NCBI GenBank assembly: GCA_011033025.1
Contig: WFMF01000129.1
Coordinates: 62,001 to 126,000, forward strand
DNA: 64,000 nucleotides
Direction of reading: 5' to 3'
Origin: Beroe forskalii
Taxonomy: Eukaryota; Ctenophora; Nuda; Beroida; Beroidae
Positions 46,901-57,362 of this stretch are shown one piece after another. The translations under genes were made by a program, and so were the position numbers. How positions within the stretch are numbered: the stretch's first letter is position 1; every line of letters starts with the position of its first letter. A model generated the notes under the pieces. The model was not told the origin of the DNA. It made no database searches and worked only from the letters and a program-made list of their open reading frames with translations.

Positions 46901-48166
46901 AGCTGCACAATCTTTGATGGGAATCAATGAACATACTGCGTTGATACCCTCTTTGATTTCATCTTTTACGTCTTCGTCTCTCAGAGTCGATAGAAGAGCA
47001 TTTGCAAAATTTGTACATTCCTGACAGGTTTTACCTAAAGATTCTTCAAAGATCTCCTCTTGTGTAGACAGGGAGCTGCAGATTCCTTCAACATCGATCT
47101 TTTTAAGTTTTCCCAGTTCTGATCCAATCAGCTTACTGAAGACTGTTTCGCAGAATGGAATTGAAATCTTGGTGCAGATGATCTTGCTCAAATCGTGTAC
47201 CATGTGATCTGTTTCAGGATCACTTGCGACCTTCTTCATCTCACCCAGGATATCTGTACAAACTTGGTGAGCTGGGAAGGCATCTTCAACATCTGTTGTC
47301 ACGCTGAGAGCAACAAGTTGTTCACTGGGAGTGCACACTTTGGCACAGAGCTTGTCAGCATCCAAGAATGGGATGATCTTCTGGATGACCTGATCCAGAG
47401 CGGTATCCACCAGCATTTCACAGAGGGGTGTCTTTACCAGATCACATACTTCTTTCACAGCAATGTGGAGGAGATCTAGCATATCCTTAGAGCTTACGAT
47501 CATCTTCAGTTCGTTGACTCCATCCTTGCAAGCTTTGCACCCATCATCGTTCTTGAGATTCTGACTCACAGCTTGGAAGAGATCAGTAGCTTCAATCATG
47601 TGCCTCACGTCCTCAGAACAGAGACCCAATTCGGTACAGGCTTCCTTGACAGTGAGCTCATCGAAGAAGTACTCCACCACATCATGTCCATAGTACCTCC
47701 AAAGAGCTTCACACTGGTCTCCAAAGAAACCAGGCATTGTCTCATGGCACACAATTACTCCGAAGTCTACGATCTCATCGATGGTATTGTTGTTCAGGAG
47801 CATTCGCACGTGTTCACCCACAAACTCACAGAAAGCACAGGTGTTGCTCTCATCAAGGGCACTAACTTGGTATTCGCAGGCTCCCATCTTGGCACATGCA
47901 CCAGATGGATCGATGTTCTGGATGTCATTTGTGAGGGTGTCGAACTGAGTAGAAACCCAGTCACTGCAGTTCACGATGGGTACTTTGTCACAGATAAACT
48001 CTTCGATCAGAACCTCGAGGTCTTTAGAGTATGGGTCAGTTGCTGCTATCTTGAACTCGGTCAACCCGGACTTGCATAGGCTGCACTTTGGACTTTCCTT
48101 TTGTTGAACTGAGACTGCGTTGGCAGCTGAGGCTAGCAGAGCTACTGCTAGTACCTTGAGGATCAT
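43994..48166 (-). CDS. secreted multi-saposin precursor, 1390 aa, 16 saposin-type domains
   Basis: Saposin domains bind lipids and membranes and assist lysosomal sphingolipid hydrolases or act as pore-forming effectors. The single open frame begins with a signal peptide (MILKVLAVALLASAANAVS). I count 16 domains with the family pattern CxxC, about 23-33 residues, C, then C, and a final C...C, for example the last one from DVCSDCTWVTKEI to TLCGYIGLC. Domains 4 and 3 lack part of the set. Domains 7-12 are three near-identical copies of a two-domain unit of 171 residues. Linkers such as KGKLEKSPVQDLGD may be processing sites. Vertebrate prosaposin has four saposin domains, so this is greatly expanded. 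The coding region has no intron, but an AG acceptor just before the ATG (TTCTTCCAG) suggests a 5' untranslated intron. The start is fixed by the signal peptide. Confidence 0.95.
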   Translation of the reverse strand: MILKVLAVALLASAANAVSVQQKESPKCSLCKSGLTEFKIAATDPYSKDLEVLIEEFICDKVPIVNCSDWVSTQFDTLTNDIQNIDPSGACAKMGACEYQVSALDESNTCAFCEFVGEHVRMLLNNNTIDEIVDFGVIVCHETMPGFFGDQCEALWRYYGHDVVEYFFDELTVKEACTELGLCSEDVRHMIEATDLFQAVSQNLKNDDGCKACKDGVNELKMIVSSKDMLDLLHIAVKEVCDLVKTPLCEMLVDTALDQVIQKIIPFLDADKLCAKVCTPSEQLVALSVTTDVEDAFPAHQVCTDILGEMKKVASDPETDHMVHDLSKIICTKISIPFCETVFSKLIGSELGKLKKIDVEGICSSLSTQEEIFEESLGKTCQECTNFANALLSTLRDEDVKDEIKEGINAVCSLIPIKDCAAKLDKYFDMFIDLTKNVDGKTLCKLLGYCSGAKLEEESLGYTCSECSNVMNAILATLRDETVEDLIKEGINEVCSLIPIKDCASQLDKYVDMVLDLIRNVDGRTICEFVGFCGGAKLKEIPVENVPDLGDACAMCTAVADEVLTMIKSEESMIKEAAEEICSILPIPDCKETMDNYIKMIFSFVDNLDGKTLCGMFGLCGSKKELTAPIVDVKFDQCDICTLVTDELLTVIQNDEIESLIKQGVEQVCTVVPIPGCKSMLDNYIDMAFKMIKNLNGKTVCSWIGLCTKGKLEKSPVQDLGDACAMCTAVADEVLTMIKSEESMIKETAEEICSILPIPDCKETMDNYIKMIFSFVDNLDGKTLCGMFGLCGSKKELTAPIDDVKFDQCDICTLVTDELLTVIQNDEIESLIKQGVEQVCTAIPIPGCKSILDNYIDMAFKMIKNLNGKTVCSWIGLCTKGKLEKSPVQDLGDTCAMCTAVADEVLTMIKSEESMIKETAEEICSILPIPDCKETMDNYIKMIFSFVDNLDGKTLCGMFGLCGSKKELTAPIDDVKFDQCDICTLVTDELLTVIQNDEIESLIKQGVEQVCTVVPIPGCKSMLDNYVDMAFKMIKNLNGKTVCSWIGLCTKGKLEKASVPEIPAHDLKDTCSMCTVFADEFLQYIQSESVQNMVKEGAEEICQIFPGIVSCVYKVDNIVDKMFVRINELEGKDLCAMFGMCGGVAIWEDFGKDKSCVSCEYSVDLFLNVIRADADFERLTREAVEDLCSMSSVSECTEILSGYADVMLNWIKNMDGNTFCKLVAFCPSDLSLQDIQEILCPECKSLVNIILKELLIPSNWALIEFSLEEACMVLPIPKCKSKIHEILEKIHDYIKGMNGTVICTEIGLCSGRSCGGVGDVCSDCTWVTKEIIALVTNNEIDGIVKSLLETFCAIIPIQGCANIADSFVDMIVDEIKKQDPKTLCGYIGLC
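44990..46530 (-). repeat. 513-bp in-frame tandem repeat inside the saposin gene, 3 copies
   Basis: Identical landmarks fall at 45354, 45867 and 46380 on the plus strand, exactly 513 bp (171 codons) apart. Each unit encodes two saposin domains (DACAMCTAVADEVLTMIKSE and DQCDICTLVTDELLTVIQND types). The three copies differ by only scattered bases, which indicates recent duplication or ongoing homogenisation. Confidence 0.95.
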
Positions 48167-51100
48167 CCTGCCTGGAAGAAGTCTTGATTATTACATTGGA
48201 ATTAGTGCAAATTTTCAGCATTCAAGAAAGGTCATTACATTAGAATTATTTGCTAACATACACGGCAAAATGGTGATTGGTGCTACATAAGTACATACTT
48301 CAAATATATTCATCATTAATTTCAGCTTTTAGTTAATTTCATGAACAATTGTTTAAGAAAGCGTCAAGAACAAAATGCGATGTTATGAGGTGCTCTAAGC
48401 ATGAAATGGGGTAATACTGCTGGAATGAAAATCAAATACTGATCTCAAATCTCAAGCTAGTTAAGTGTTTTATGCTCTCAATTTGCAATATAAATAAAGC
48501 AATACTCTTCAAGTTTTCAGGCTGAAAACGACGGGGAGGTTGTAATTACTGTTCCCCAGTGCATGAGTTCTAAAAATTCCGTAAAAAAGTGGGGTTTCAA
48601 ATAAGCAAATAAGAGGGCAGGGATGAATTTCATCTTAACATGCCTTTGAAAACTTTTCAAATTGATGAGTTTGATTATGTCATCAGATTTCAACTTAAGT
48701 CAACATAACGACAAAGAACATGAGACTGAAAAACAGATAAAGAAGTTTCCATAATGATTGTTGTTTGGTATCATAAATCTTTCTTGGAATTTGTTTGTTT
48801 TAATTATGGAATATTTGAATTTTCCTTAAAATTGTCAGGTTTATAATTGGGCAGGTACCAAATAATTGTCACCCTGCTAAAAACTACAACTATTCGGACT
48901 TGAAGGGTAGTAGAATAGACTAGCGAAGAAGCAATTTCACTGGCATGGGATTCAGGTACAGTGGAAGTAACGCACGTGTGTATTTCCAACATAAATTTGA
49001 TTCTTTTTAACGAAATCGCTAAACAGGCACTAATGGGAATGTCAGAAAAATTAGTTAGATTATTCCTGAAGAAACTTATGTGAGGTCAGACGATAAAATA
49101 AATGATTGCTTAAGTTTCACTGTAGTTTTTGCAAGCCTTAGTGCTTATAATCAAAATGAATGGAACAGCAAAAAGCAACACTTCGAACACTTAATTAGAG
49201 TTTCTTATCAGGCATATTTCAGTTCGGTATGTCTTGTGACTCTGCCTCAAGTGAAATACGATATTATTTGAAGCGGCTTTTCTGAGATAAGCTCGTGAGA
49301 TAACACTACAAGTCAAGTAATTTACCAGGTGGTTACGAGTGACATCATTTTCATGTTACAAAGTGGTGAGTATGTGACATCAAGCCTTTGTTTCTGGTGC
49401 ATGTTATAAAACCATTGCAGCAACAGATAGTCACGATGTTACTGACGCAAAAAACGTTAGAGAAGCTGAAATCACACCTTCCACGCTTATCTAAGTCGGG
49501 GTTCATAAAATATCATGTATCAGAACACGTATTCGGGTTCATGGGTTGTGCTGGGTTGATGGAAAAACTAGAATTTAGCAATTAATATACACTTTGTCCT
49601 TATAAGCAGATTACTATGGAATTTGTGAATCCAGACTGTTCAGAGGGGAATGTTCTCCATATTTCCATAGAAACCTGAAGATATTTCTCAGGAAGTTCGT
49701 CAAACTAAAATATAATCAGCAATGCGGCCACCCATTCCCCGTGATAAGCCTTCAGTTATTGCACGTGCAGCAAGCCAGCAACCACCTCACTATTAAGTGA
49801 TGCTCATTTAAACCACCCGAATAGAAGACACACGTATGTAGGTACTATGTAATCTTAAGGATAATGGATTTTAATGGAAGTGAAATGTTTTCAAAATTTT
49901 TCTACATTTGCTGTGCGAGGAATACATAAAAAGGGCCCCATATTACAATGAAGTATGATACAACTGATGAATGATGAGATCTGCTGATTCCTTATATGAC
50001 CACTGATGATAAATATCACAGTACCACGTGCTACATGGGTAGTGTAGCTTACCATATCGTATATCACATCCTTTGCAATGCTATGGTACTGCCGTTTACC
50101 ACAACATACTCACTGTACGGTTTAGGGAGCTTGTTGAAGAGCGAGCAGGGTAAATTGGTGATCTGATTTCAACAATTCCACGTTTAATACCCTGATGATG
50201 ACGTCAGAGCTTTCAGCGTTCTCAATAATCTGCGGGGGAGCTGGTGTTCATGAGAAGATAAATGTCATCTGCGTATCATATGATGAACTTTTTGAGCTTA
50301 TCACCGTGCATTATCTTTACAAAAGACTTGATGCGAATTTCACAAGAAAAGAATCGTAAACAGTCAAACAGTGACACTTCTAATTCTCAGTGAGACATGC
50401 CAATTATCAAGAATTCTGTTATCTTTATCTGGTCCAGATGTCATACTTCCCGGTTTAGTTCTGAGGAATAATTCTCTGGCAAACGCCTAAAACTCACACA
50501 ATCACCCCTGACCCTAGCCTGTGTTGGGCCAAATGTCCAGTTAAAAAAATGACCGAATACCAAAATTTACGACTTCACTTTCCATTCACCCACTCCACAC
50601 CCTTCACCCTTCCTTGACACGAGACTCACTCACTCATAATTTAAACACCTCTCCATACTTCACTCTCAGCTCACGACGATGATCCCAAGATTTTCGAAAG
50701 CTTCTGAATGCAGTTATCTCGTATCAGTTACATCGTTTAAACTTCAATCTCTTGAGATTTCCAGTTAGGCAAAATGACGACTTCACTTTCCATTCACTCT
50801 CCATTCACTCGCGATTTTTTAGGTTAGCCATAGTGCATAAGTAGTATGCTTACTAAACGGATTAAAGAAGTGTTATTCACTGCTTAATTTCTCTCAGTAA
50901 ATTCCCACTGGAAATGATATTTTGATAATTATCTCGTCGCTCATTGATCATTCCAGTCGATCCCTGCAGATTTCCAACAGATCCGCCATTTCCTACTTCC
51001 TCATGACATAGCTGGGCATGATATTTAATAATAGAAATATAAACGGTTCAAGTCGTGTACGTATCGACACAGTATTATACCCAGCTACTCAGATTTGGGA

Positions 51101-51840
51101 TAAATATACCCACCCCAAAGCATGTATAGGTATACAAATTGCTCATCCACATATTGTGTACACTTCAACAAATCGACCATTCTTCCGTTGCAGGGTGTTG
51201 TTACGAGACGTTTTGCTGTCTGGGTATTCTCTGCTGCAAGTCTGGAGGTGTTGAAGTTTACCCCTCCTTGGATGGTTTTACAAACTAGCATCAAGATGTG
51301 TCGTTAATACTAGACTGCAGATAGTGGTTTAAACTCAGTTAAAAGAGTGTCACCTCTGTCACCACTGTCAACACCACTTCCCCTGCAGTAAGTGCTTACC
51401 TTTTAGCTTTGTGTTTAGCTCTCCTTCATATTTATTTTGTGATATTTTTGAACATTTCTTTTTGTGATTATATCACCCCAATTGGATTGAGCACAGATTT
51501 TCACGATTTTTGTCCCCGTGCGATTTGCCGATTTGGGCCTTGCTCATGACACATCATTCACTCTCCTGAAAACTTCACCCCTCGTTCCTCCCTGACTCCC
51601 ATGTGATTACTCTAGTGAGATTACTGTGCATAGTACACTGTATAGTCACATCATTCACACGGTGCCACTGTCAGGGGGTCCCATGCTGTGTGCACAACAT
51701 GTGTAATTTGTGATATTCTACTGCTGCTGTTATATCACTCTCTCGTAACCACCAGGCATCATAGTAAGTAGTATGATAGTATGGCACTGGCTACGTAGTG
51801 CATCCAGCTATGATTTATACTCTCGTACAGCTCAAGTAGC
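48167..51840. other. upstream flank of the saposin gene and gene-poor DNA
   Basis: Contains the promoter region of the saposin gene and further AT-rich sequence. I found no conserved domain in any of the short frames and no RNA gene I can support. Confidence 0.4.
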
Positions 51841-52260
51841 CTTTTCTTGACCTCTGCCCTTCCCTTTCTACTTTTCTACTGCCCATAGCTCGATCCCCTA
51901 ACAACTCTCTCATATTTTCACCTTACAGTCTAACCCCTCCACTTTCTCCCCTATCTGTCCCTCTTAGTTTTAACCCCTCTCCGTCCCCTGAGCCCTACTC
52001 TGTACCTAGCTTAACCCTTTCCGTCCTTCGTAACCCCTTTTCAGCCCTCTTAACCCCTCTCTGTCCCAGGTCCTTTTAAACACCTCTCTGTCCTCCTAAG
52101 CCCTACTCTGTCCCTAGCTAAACATCTTTTCGTCCCTCGTAACCCCTTTCCAGCCCTCTTAACCCCTCTCTGTCCCTCTCAAGCCCTCTCTGTCCCTCTT
52201 AGCCCCTCTCTGTCCCTCTTAGCCCCTCTCTGTCCCCCTTTGTTCCACTTATCCCTGATC
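51841..52260. repeat. pyrimidine-rich degenerate minisatellite
   Basis: About 15-20 degenerate copies of a unit like cccctctctgtccctcttag, best preserved at 52150-52235. Strong strand asymmetry (C/T on plus). No gene association visible. Confidence 0.8.
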
Positions 52261-55200
52261 TCTAATCCCTCCCCCTTCTGTAGTTCATACGAGAGTTGTT
52301 ACATGATGAGTGGAGTAGCATCTGATACCACTGAGAGAGTGCTGTCTAACAATGCATTACCCTCTCACAGTTCATTATACCCACACACACACCTTTGTAC
52401 ATGTGTACCTGTATACCTGTTCTTTGTTCATAGATAGTGACTCTCTGGCCGCACAAACACTGGATTTCGCATGATCACGTGACTTGTTTCCTATCCAGTG
52501 ATTGGCTAGCGATTGTTGTACGTCATAGCGAAGTTATAACAGCTGATTCAGTGCAATTCCACAATAATACAGGTAGCTTAGTAAACTGAGTTATAGATCC
52601 AGTTTAGTACCTTGATCGAGTGTACGCGCGGATAATTACTCATGTCTACTGTAGAGGTACCTACTTTGGTGCTTATAATTTTGGTGTTTAGAGGATAGGC
52701 ACTGTTTTTGATGTTCACTGCTTTTGTTCCTGATTTTCTCGAATTCACTGCCCAAATCTTGATGTAGGTACCTCGAACGCAGGATCGTTGGCAGTGCTTT
52801 ATTTCCGCAGTTGTGTCGTTTCACCTCAACAACTGCTGTGTAAAGTGCTCATCTTTGAAGTTTGAATCAGATGTTTCATGCAGCAAACTTATGACTGCAG
52901 AGCCTTCAGTGCGTGCCGTCATTCCGTAATATCTACTTTCCGATTTCCGAAATCACGAGCATTTATTAAGGAGCTATTTTTGAGATATTTAAAATTTCAA
53001 TGGTGTGCTCTTGTGACTTTTCCAAAGCACATGATCAACTCTATCTCATTTTTGTTTTTATTGGCGATTCTCCATTGAGGAAATAGCTGCCAACGCGCGG
53101 GTTTCATTTTCTCCTATTCCAATTCAAGATCTAGTGAACGATACTTTTTCTTCTTTACTTCGGTACAATCTTTATGTTTGAGTGCCCTTTAAGTACAGCA
53201 CAAATTTTCCATCCTTATTACTTTTGGAGAAAAATTATTTTCAAAATTGCGAATAAATATCTAAGAAAGGTGTTCAACAACCTGTATCATGTTCATTAAT
53301 TAGCAGATTGTCTTATTTCCATAACATATGCTAATTCGTGTAATGCGTGTATTTTGAACGCTTTGAGTTACGAGTATTGAGTTGTAGCTTTTCAGCTTCT
53401 TCCTGTCAAATAGTTAGACAAGTTGCTCAGTTTAAAATCTCGTCTATTTCCTCTCGTCGAACTGTTAAATTTCCCACACTCTGCTGTTAAGTGTCAAGTA
53501 ATTGATTTCAACTCTATTTTTATCGTGCACTTTTCTACTTTTACTTTATCAATTGCTCCACTTCTTGATTACTGCTCTTGACAAGCTCTCAGACTGCGCT
53601 GTGAATAAAATAGAACTATAAGAATGACGTCACCATGACACATCACCACGTTCACTTGATGACGTGTAGACCGCTACTTTTCACTGGCAGCATGCACTGA
53701 GCTGTCAGTGCTGTGATTCAGTAGATGTTGCGTTGATTACTCATGTATATTGAACATATAGTGCACTCACTACACAATGGAGAACACGTCTATTAGCTGA
53801 CAATGTCACGTGTGTCATTTCATGCGTTGTCACGTGATCTTTTCTAAGCTGTGATTTGATGCATTTATGTTTGTTTTATTTGCTTAAATCAGCGAATAAA
53901 ATTGATTTTTATTCAGTTGTATTTAATGATTTTTGTTTGAAGTTAATGAAGTTTGAGTTGCTGAAAATGACTTTGTTTTTGTATGATCTATTTCTGTATG
54001 ATCTATCCGTTTATGAAAAAGGTTGGGAGTGGCTGATGTAATCATCGAAAGATTCTCTTTTTAAAAGGATTATAGCAAAAGCTTCCACAGTTGAAAATCA
54101 GCGACATTACTTCGTTATTTCTCGCCATAATTTGGTTGATTGAGATAATTCAGAGTGGTTTCACTATAGTTCAGTGTACATCTTTTCTTACAGATAAAAA
54201 TACTGGAAAGTTAGCATTATTTTAGATACTCTTTCAATAATTTGAAACCACTGTGTCTGCCGATTGCTTGTTATAAAATACTAAAATAGTTCGTAATCAC
54301 GTTCTTCATGACACTTATCATTTCTTAATTTAAATTTTCATTTCCTTTTTGTCTACTTCAATCGATGTATTGGTAAGCACTTGATTCTTTTATTCAGTCA
54401 GCAACCGGAAGATTATTTTACTCGATTCATCTCTTAAACTTTGAATTTTGGTATTGTTTAAGTCAGGCATCATTTTCTATTTCTTCTCAATTTCATTTCA
54501 GGTCTTTTTCGAAGCGTTGAGCAATGGGCACTATGCTAATTTAATAATTTACTCTCCATTTTCTAAATTTCATTCTCCTCACTGTTATTATTTTGTCTCA
54601 TTCAGTTCTCAGTAACATATCACCATCTCAAGACTCAAGACATCATGAATTTGTACGAACAACTTCCCTTTTTACTTTTTATAATATTCTAAGTTCCACA
54701 CTCTTGATAAACCCGCGCATCCAATATCCATAGCTGCCAATATGCCCTTCTTTCGCACGGTGTCCTTTCATACTTTGCAGGCATGGGGTTTTCGCAGGGC
54801 ATTTGAGTACCTTGAACGATTTCGGTGCAAAAGCTTTAGCATTCGTGGTAAGAAAATTTTGGTACCAGTTTTTGTAAATTGAGACTTTTATTTAACGAAA
54901 AGGTAGCTGTGTCAAAAAGGTACCCATATTTGCCCTTATTTTACCATTCTTTTGGCCTTGAAATCATGCCCTGCATCGAGTTTCCCAAGATTTGGCACTG
55001 CGCTGGTAGGAGTGTGTGTTTCAATTTGGGCAGCTTATTTTACAGGTAATTATTAAAATCATTGTGTGTATAGTATCTCAAACTGAGTCGCTATGCCTAC
55101 ACATATACAAACCATTTGTTATTCTAGCCTGCTTAAACCGGTGACTGATGATCGGCTGGGAAGCCCTGTGCCTTCAAATGGAATATGGATTCAGGGGCCA

Positions 55201-57362
55201 TTCTGGTATCATTTCTGTTTTGTGTTTCATTTATAGAGATACCTCTTATTTGTAATGTTATATTTAATTGTTTGATTTATTGCATTAGTAATTTAAATAA
55301 TTCTATATTTGAGTCTCTGCGGTCAAATTACAGTTTGTTCTATTGTTACGTTTGATAATTTTTACAATTTGCTGACAGATTTGATACTGTGATAATTGAA
55401 TATACATCATTTGGTCGATTAAACAAATCATGCTCCAATAATCAACACAATATTAAGCATCCAGACCAATGACATGCTGTTAAATCCAATATGTTTATTA
55501 CACTTTGTCACATCTCAACTTCATGCTGACTGACTAGTGATCTGTTTGACATGTGACATGATTGCACTATGAGTGATGCAATGTCACCTGAAATCTTACT
55601 TCTGTAGCTACTGAATGCTGTTCAGTGCTGTTATTGGGATTGTGTCAGACGATCCATCGTTCCTCATATTGCTTAATCATCTTTAATTATAATTTGGTAA
55701 GTGTGTATGGATTTTGTGTCGGCGTGTGTATGGATTATTGTGTCGGCATCATAGATAAGAATGGGAAAACCGTGTGTATGGACACTGTGTCGGCGTGTGT
55801 GTGGATTTTGTGTCGGCGTGTGTATGGGCCATTGTGTCGGCATCATAGATTAGAATGGGAAAACCGTGTGTATGGGCACTGTGTCGATGTGTGTATGGGT
55901 TTGTGTCGGCATGCACGTGCATTTACTTTTAGTGGGAAATGCTTGCGTTGCTATGGTAATATGAGAAGTGTGTGAATTTCATTTCTTGCTTTGTTGATTT
56001 TGATCCGCTACTCCACTGAACAACTTTGGTCCTGATTCGAATTTTTCGATGCGGTAAAAAGATTTTCACAAATTTGAATTGCATAGGTCCGAAATTTGCA
56101 GCGTAGCCCCGCAGTACGGGCCTGCTAGTTATTCATAATTGGAATTTCAATAAAGTTATTAAGGTTAAATTTTCTAAGTATTTTTCAAAATATTCGATTA
56201 CTTTTACTTGCCCTGTTTTCTCAGCCGTGAGATCTTCCTGTCCCATTTGAGTTCCATAGACAATATTTAGTATGATAACTTGCATGGAATTATTGTTGGG
56301 TCCATGAGTCCAATAGCTCCATTCCCGACAAGTGCTTTGAGTAAGCTATGTGATGCCATCTGTGCAGTCCTGGCATAAGCCATGCACATATCAACTAATG
56401 AATTCCCGGCAATCTCATGTTATCACAGGAAGTAATTCAAATTCTGATATGTCATGCAAAAATACACGGACTTTCCACAAGTTGTACGATGTACAATCAT
56501 CTAAATACATTTTGTACCTGAATACATTATTTGCGCACTCAATATCTGCTGATGATTTGAAACGACTTGTTATAACTTTTGTAGATATAGATTGGGCGTT
56601 TCCTTCGTCATAATGGGAAATATGATTCACAATCCCCAAACACAATACGTGTCTAATTCATCATTTAAAACTATCACAATGTCGTCTCCTGCCTTTTATC
56701 TTCAGTGATAAGAATGACCATAAAAAGTGTTCACAGATGAGTTGTGATCTGTGAATTATTAAACATTATTTTCTTTTGTTGCATTTCCTTTCTCCATAGC
56801 TTGTGATTTCTCTTTTATTTTCTAGTCTGACGTGCATTAGATTGCATCATACGAAGAGGGATGTATAAAAGTATAAATATAGAATGGTGTATTCGTCATG
56901 ATTATCGGTATGAGCATGATTATTTCGTTTTTACTTTACATTTGAATCTCAATTTTAATTTTGGACGCACTATTGCTTTGGAAGCTTTTTCTTCTTACTA
57001 GCAGCTCAATTATGTTAATGAGGTTTTCTTCAGTTTCTCTTTCAGACGCCATTTTGGGTATAATAATAAATAGAATATTGTTCTGTACTATGGATCACAG
57101 CCATCAAAACCATAGCAGCTAAATAGTCAGTTCTGCCTCTATGAATGTCGAATTTTAATTTGCTTTCTATTGAAGGGCTGATTGGATCCTTTGTCACCCC
57201 AAATCAACAACATTCTTTATCTCAGAACTTTTTTTTCGACATAGCTCTATTTTCGTACTTGCTGTTTCACCGTTCTCCTCTGATATTTCCCCTATTTTAA
57301 TTCTGGTTCTGATTCTCCCCCATTCTCTGGTGCCTCCTAATAGTTGCCCTCTTCCCTCAGGC
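52261..57362. other. gene-poor DNA upstream of the RING/NHL gene
   Basis: No gene recognised. It contains a minisatellite at about 55695-55915 (units built on gtgtgtatggattttgtgtc and tgtcggcatcatagat) and a reverse-oriented, diverged copy of the 42-kb dispersed repeat at about 55905-56125 (gatgcggtaaaaag, then cgggcctgctag). The final part before 57362 includes the 3' splice site or leader of the RING/NHL gene. Confidence 0.45.

Noticed and set aside
47573-48079. A 168-codon plus-strand frame
   Set aside because: Antisense shadow of the saposin gene, whose cysteine pattern and signal peptide are clear.
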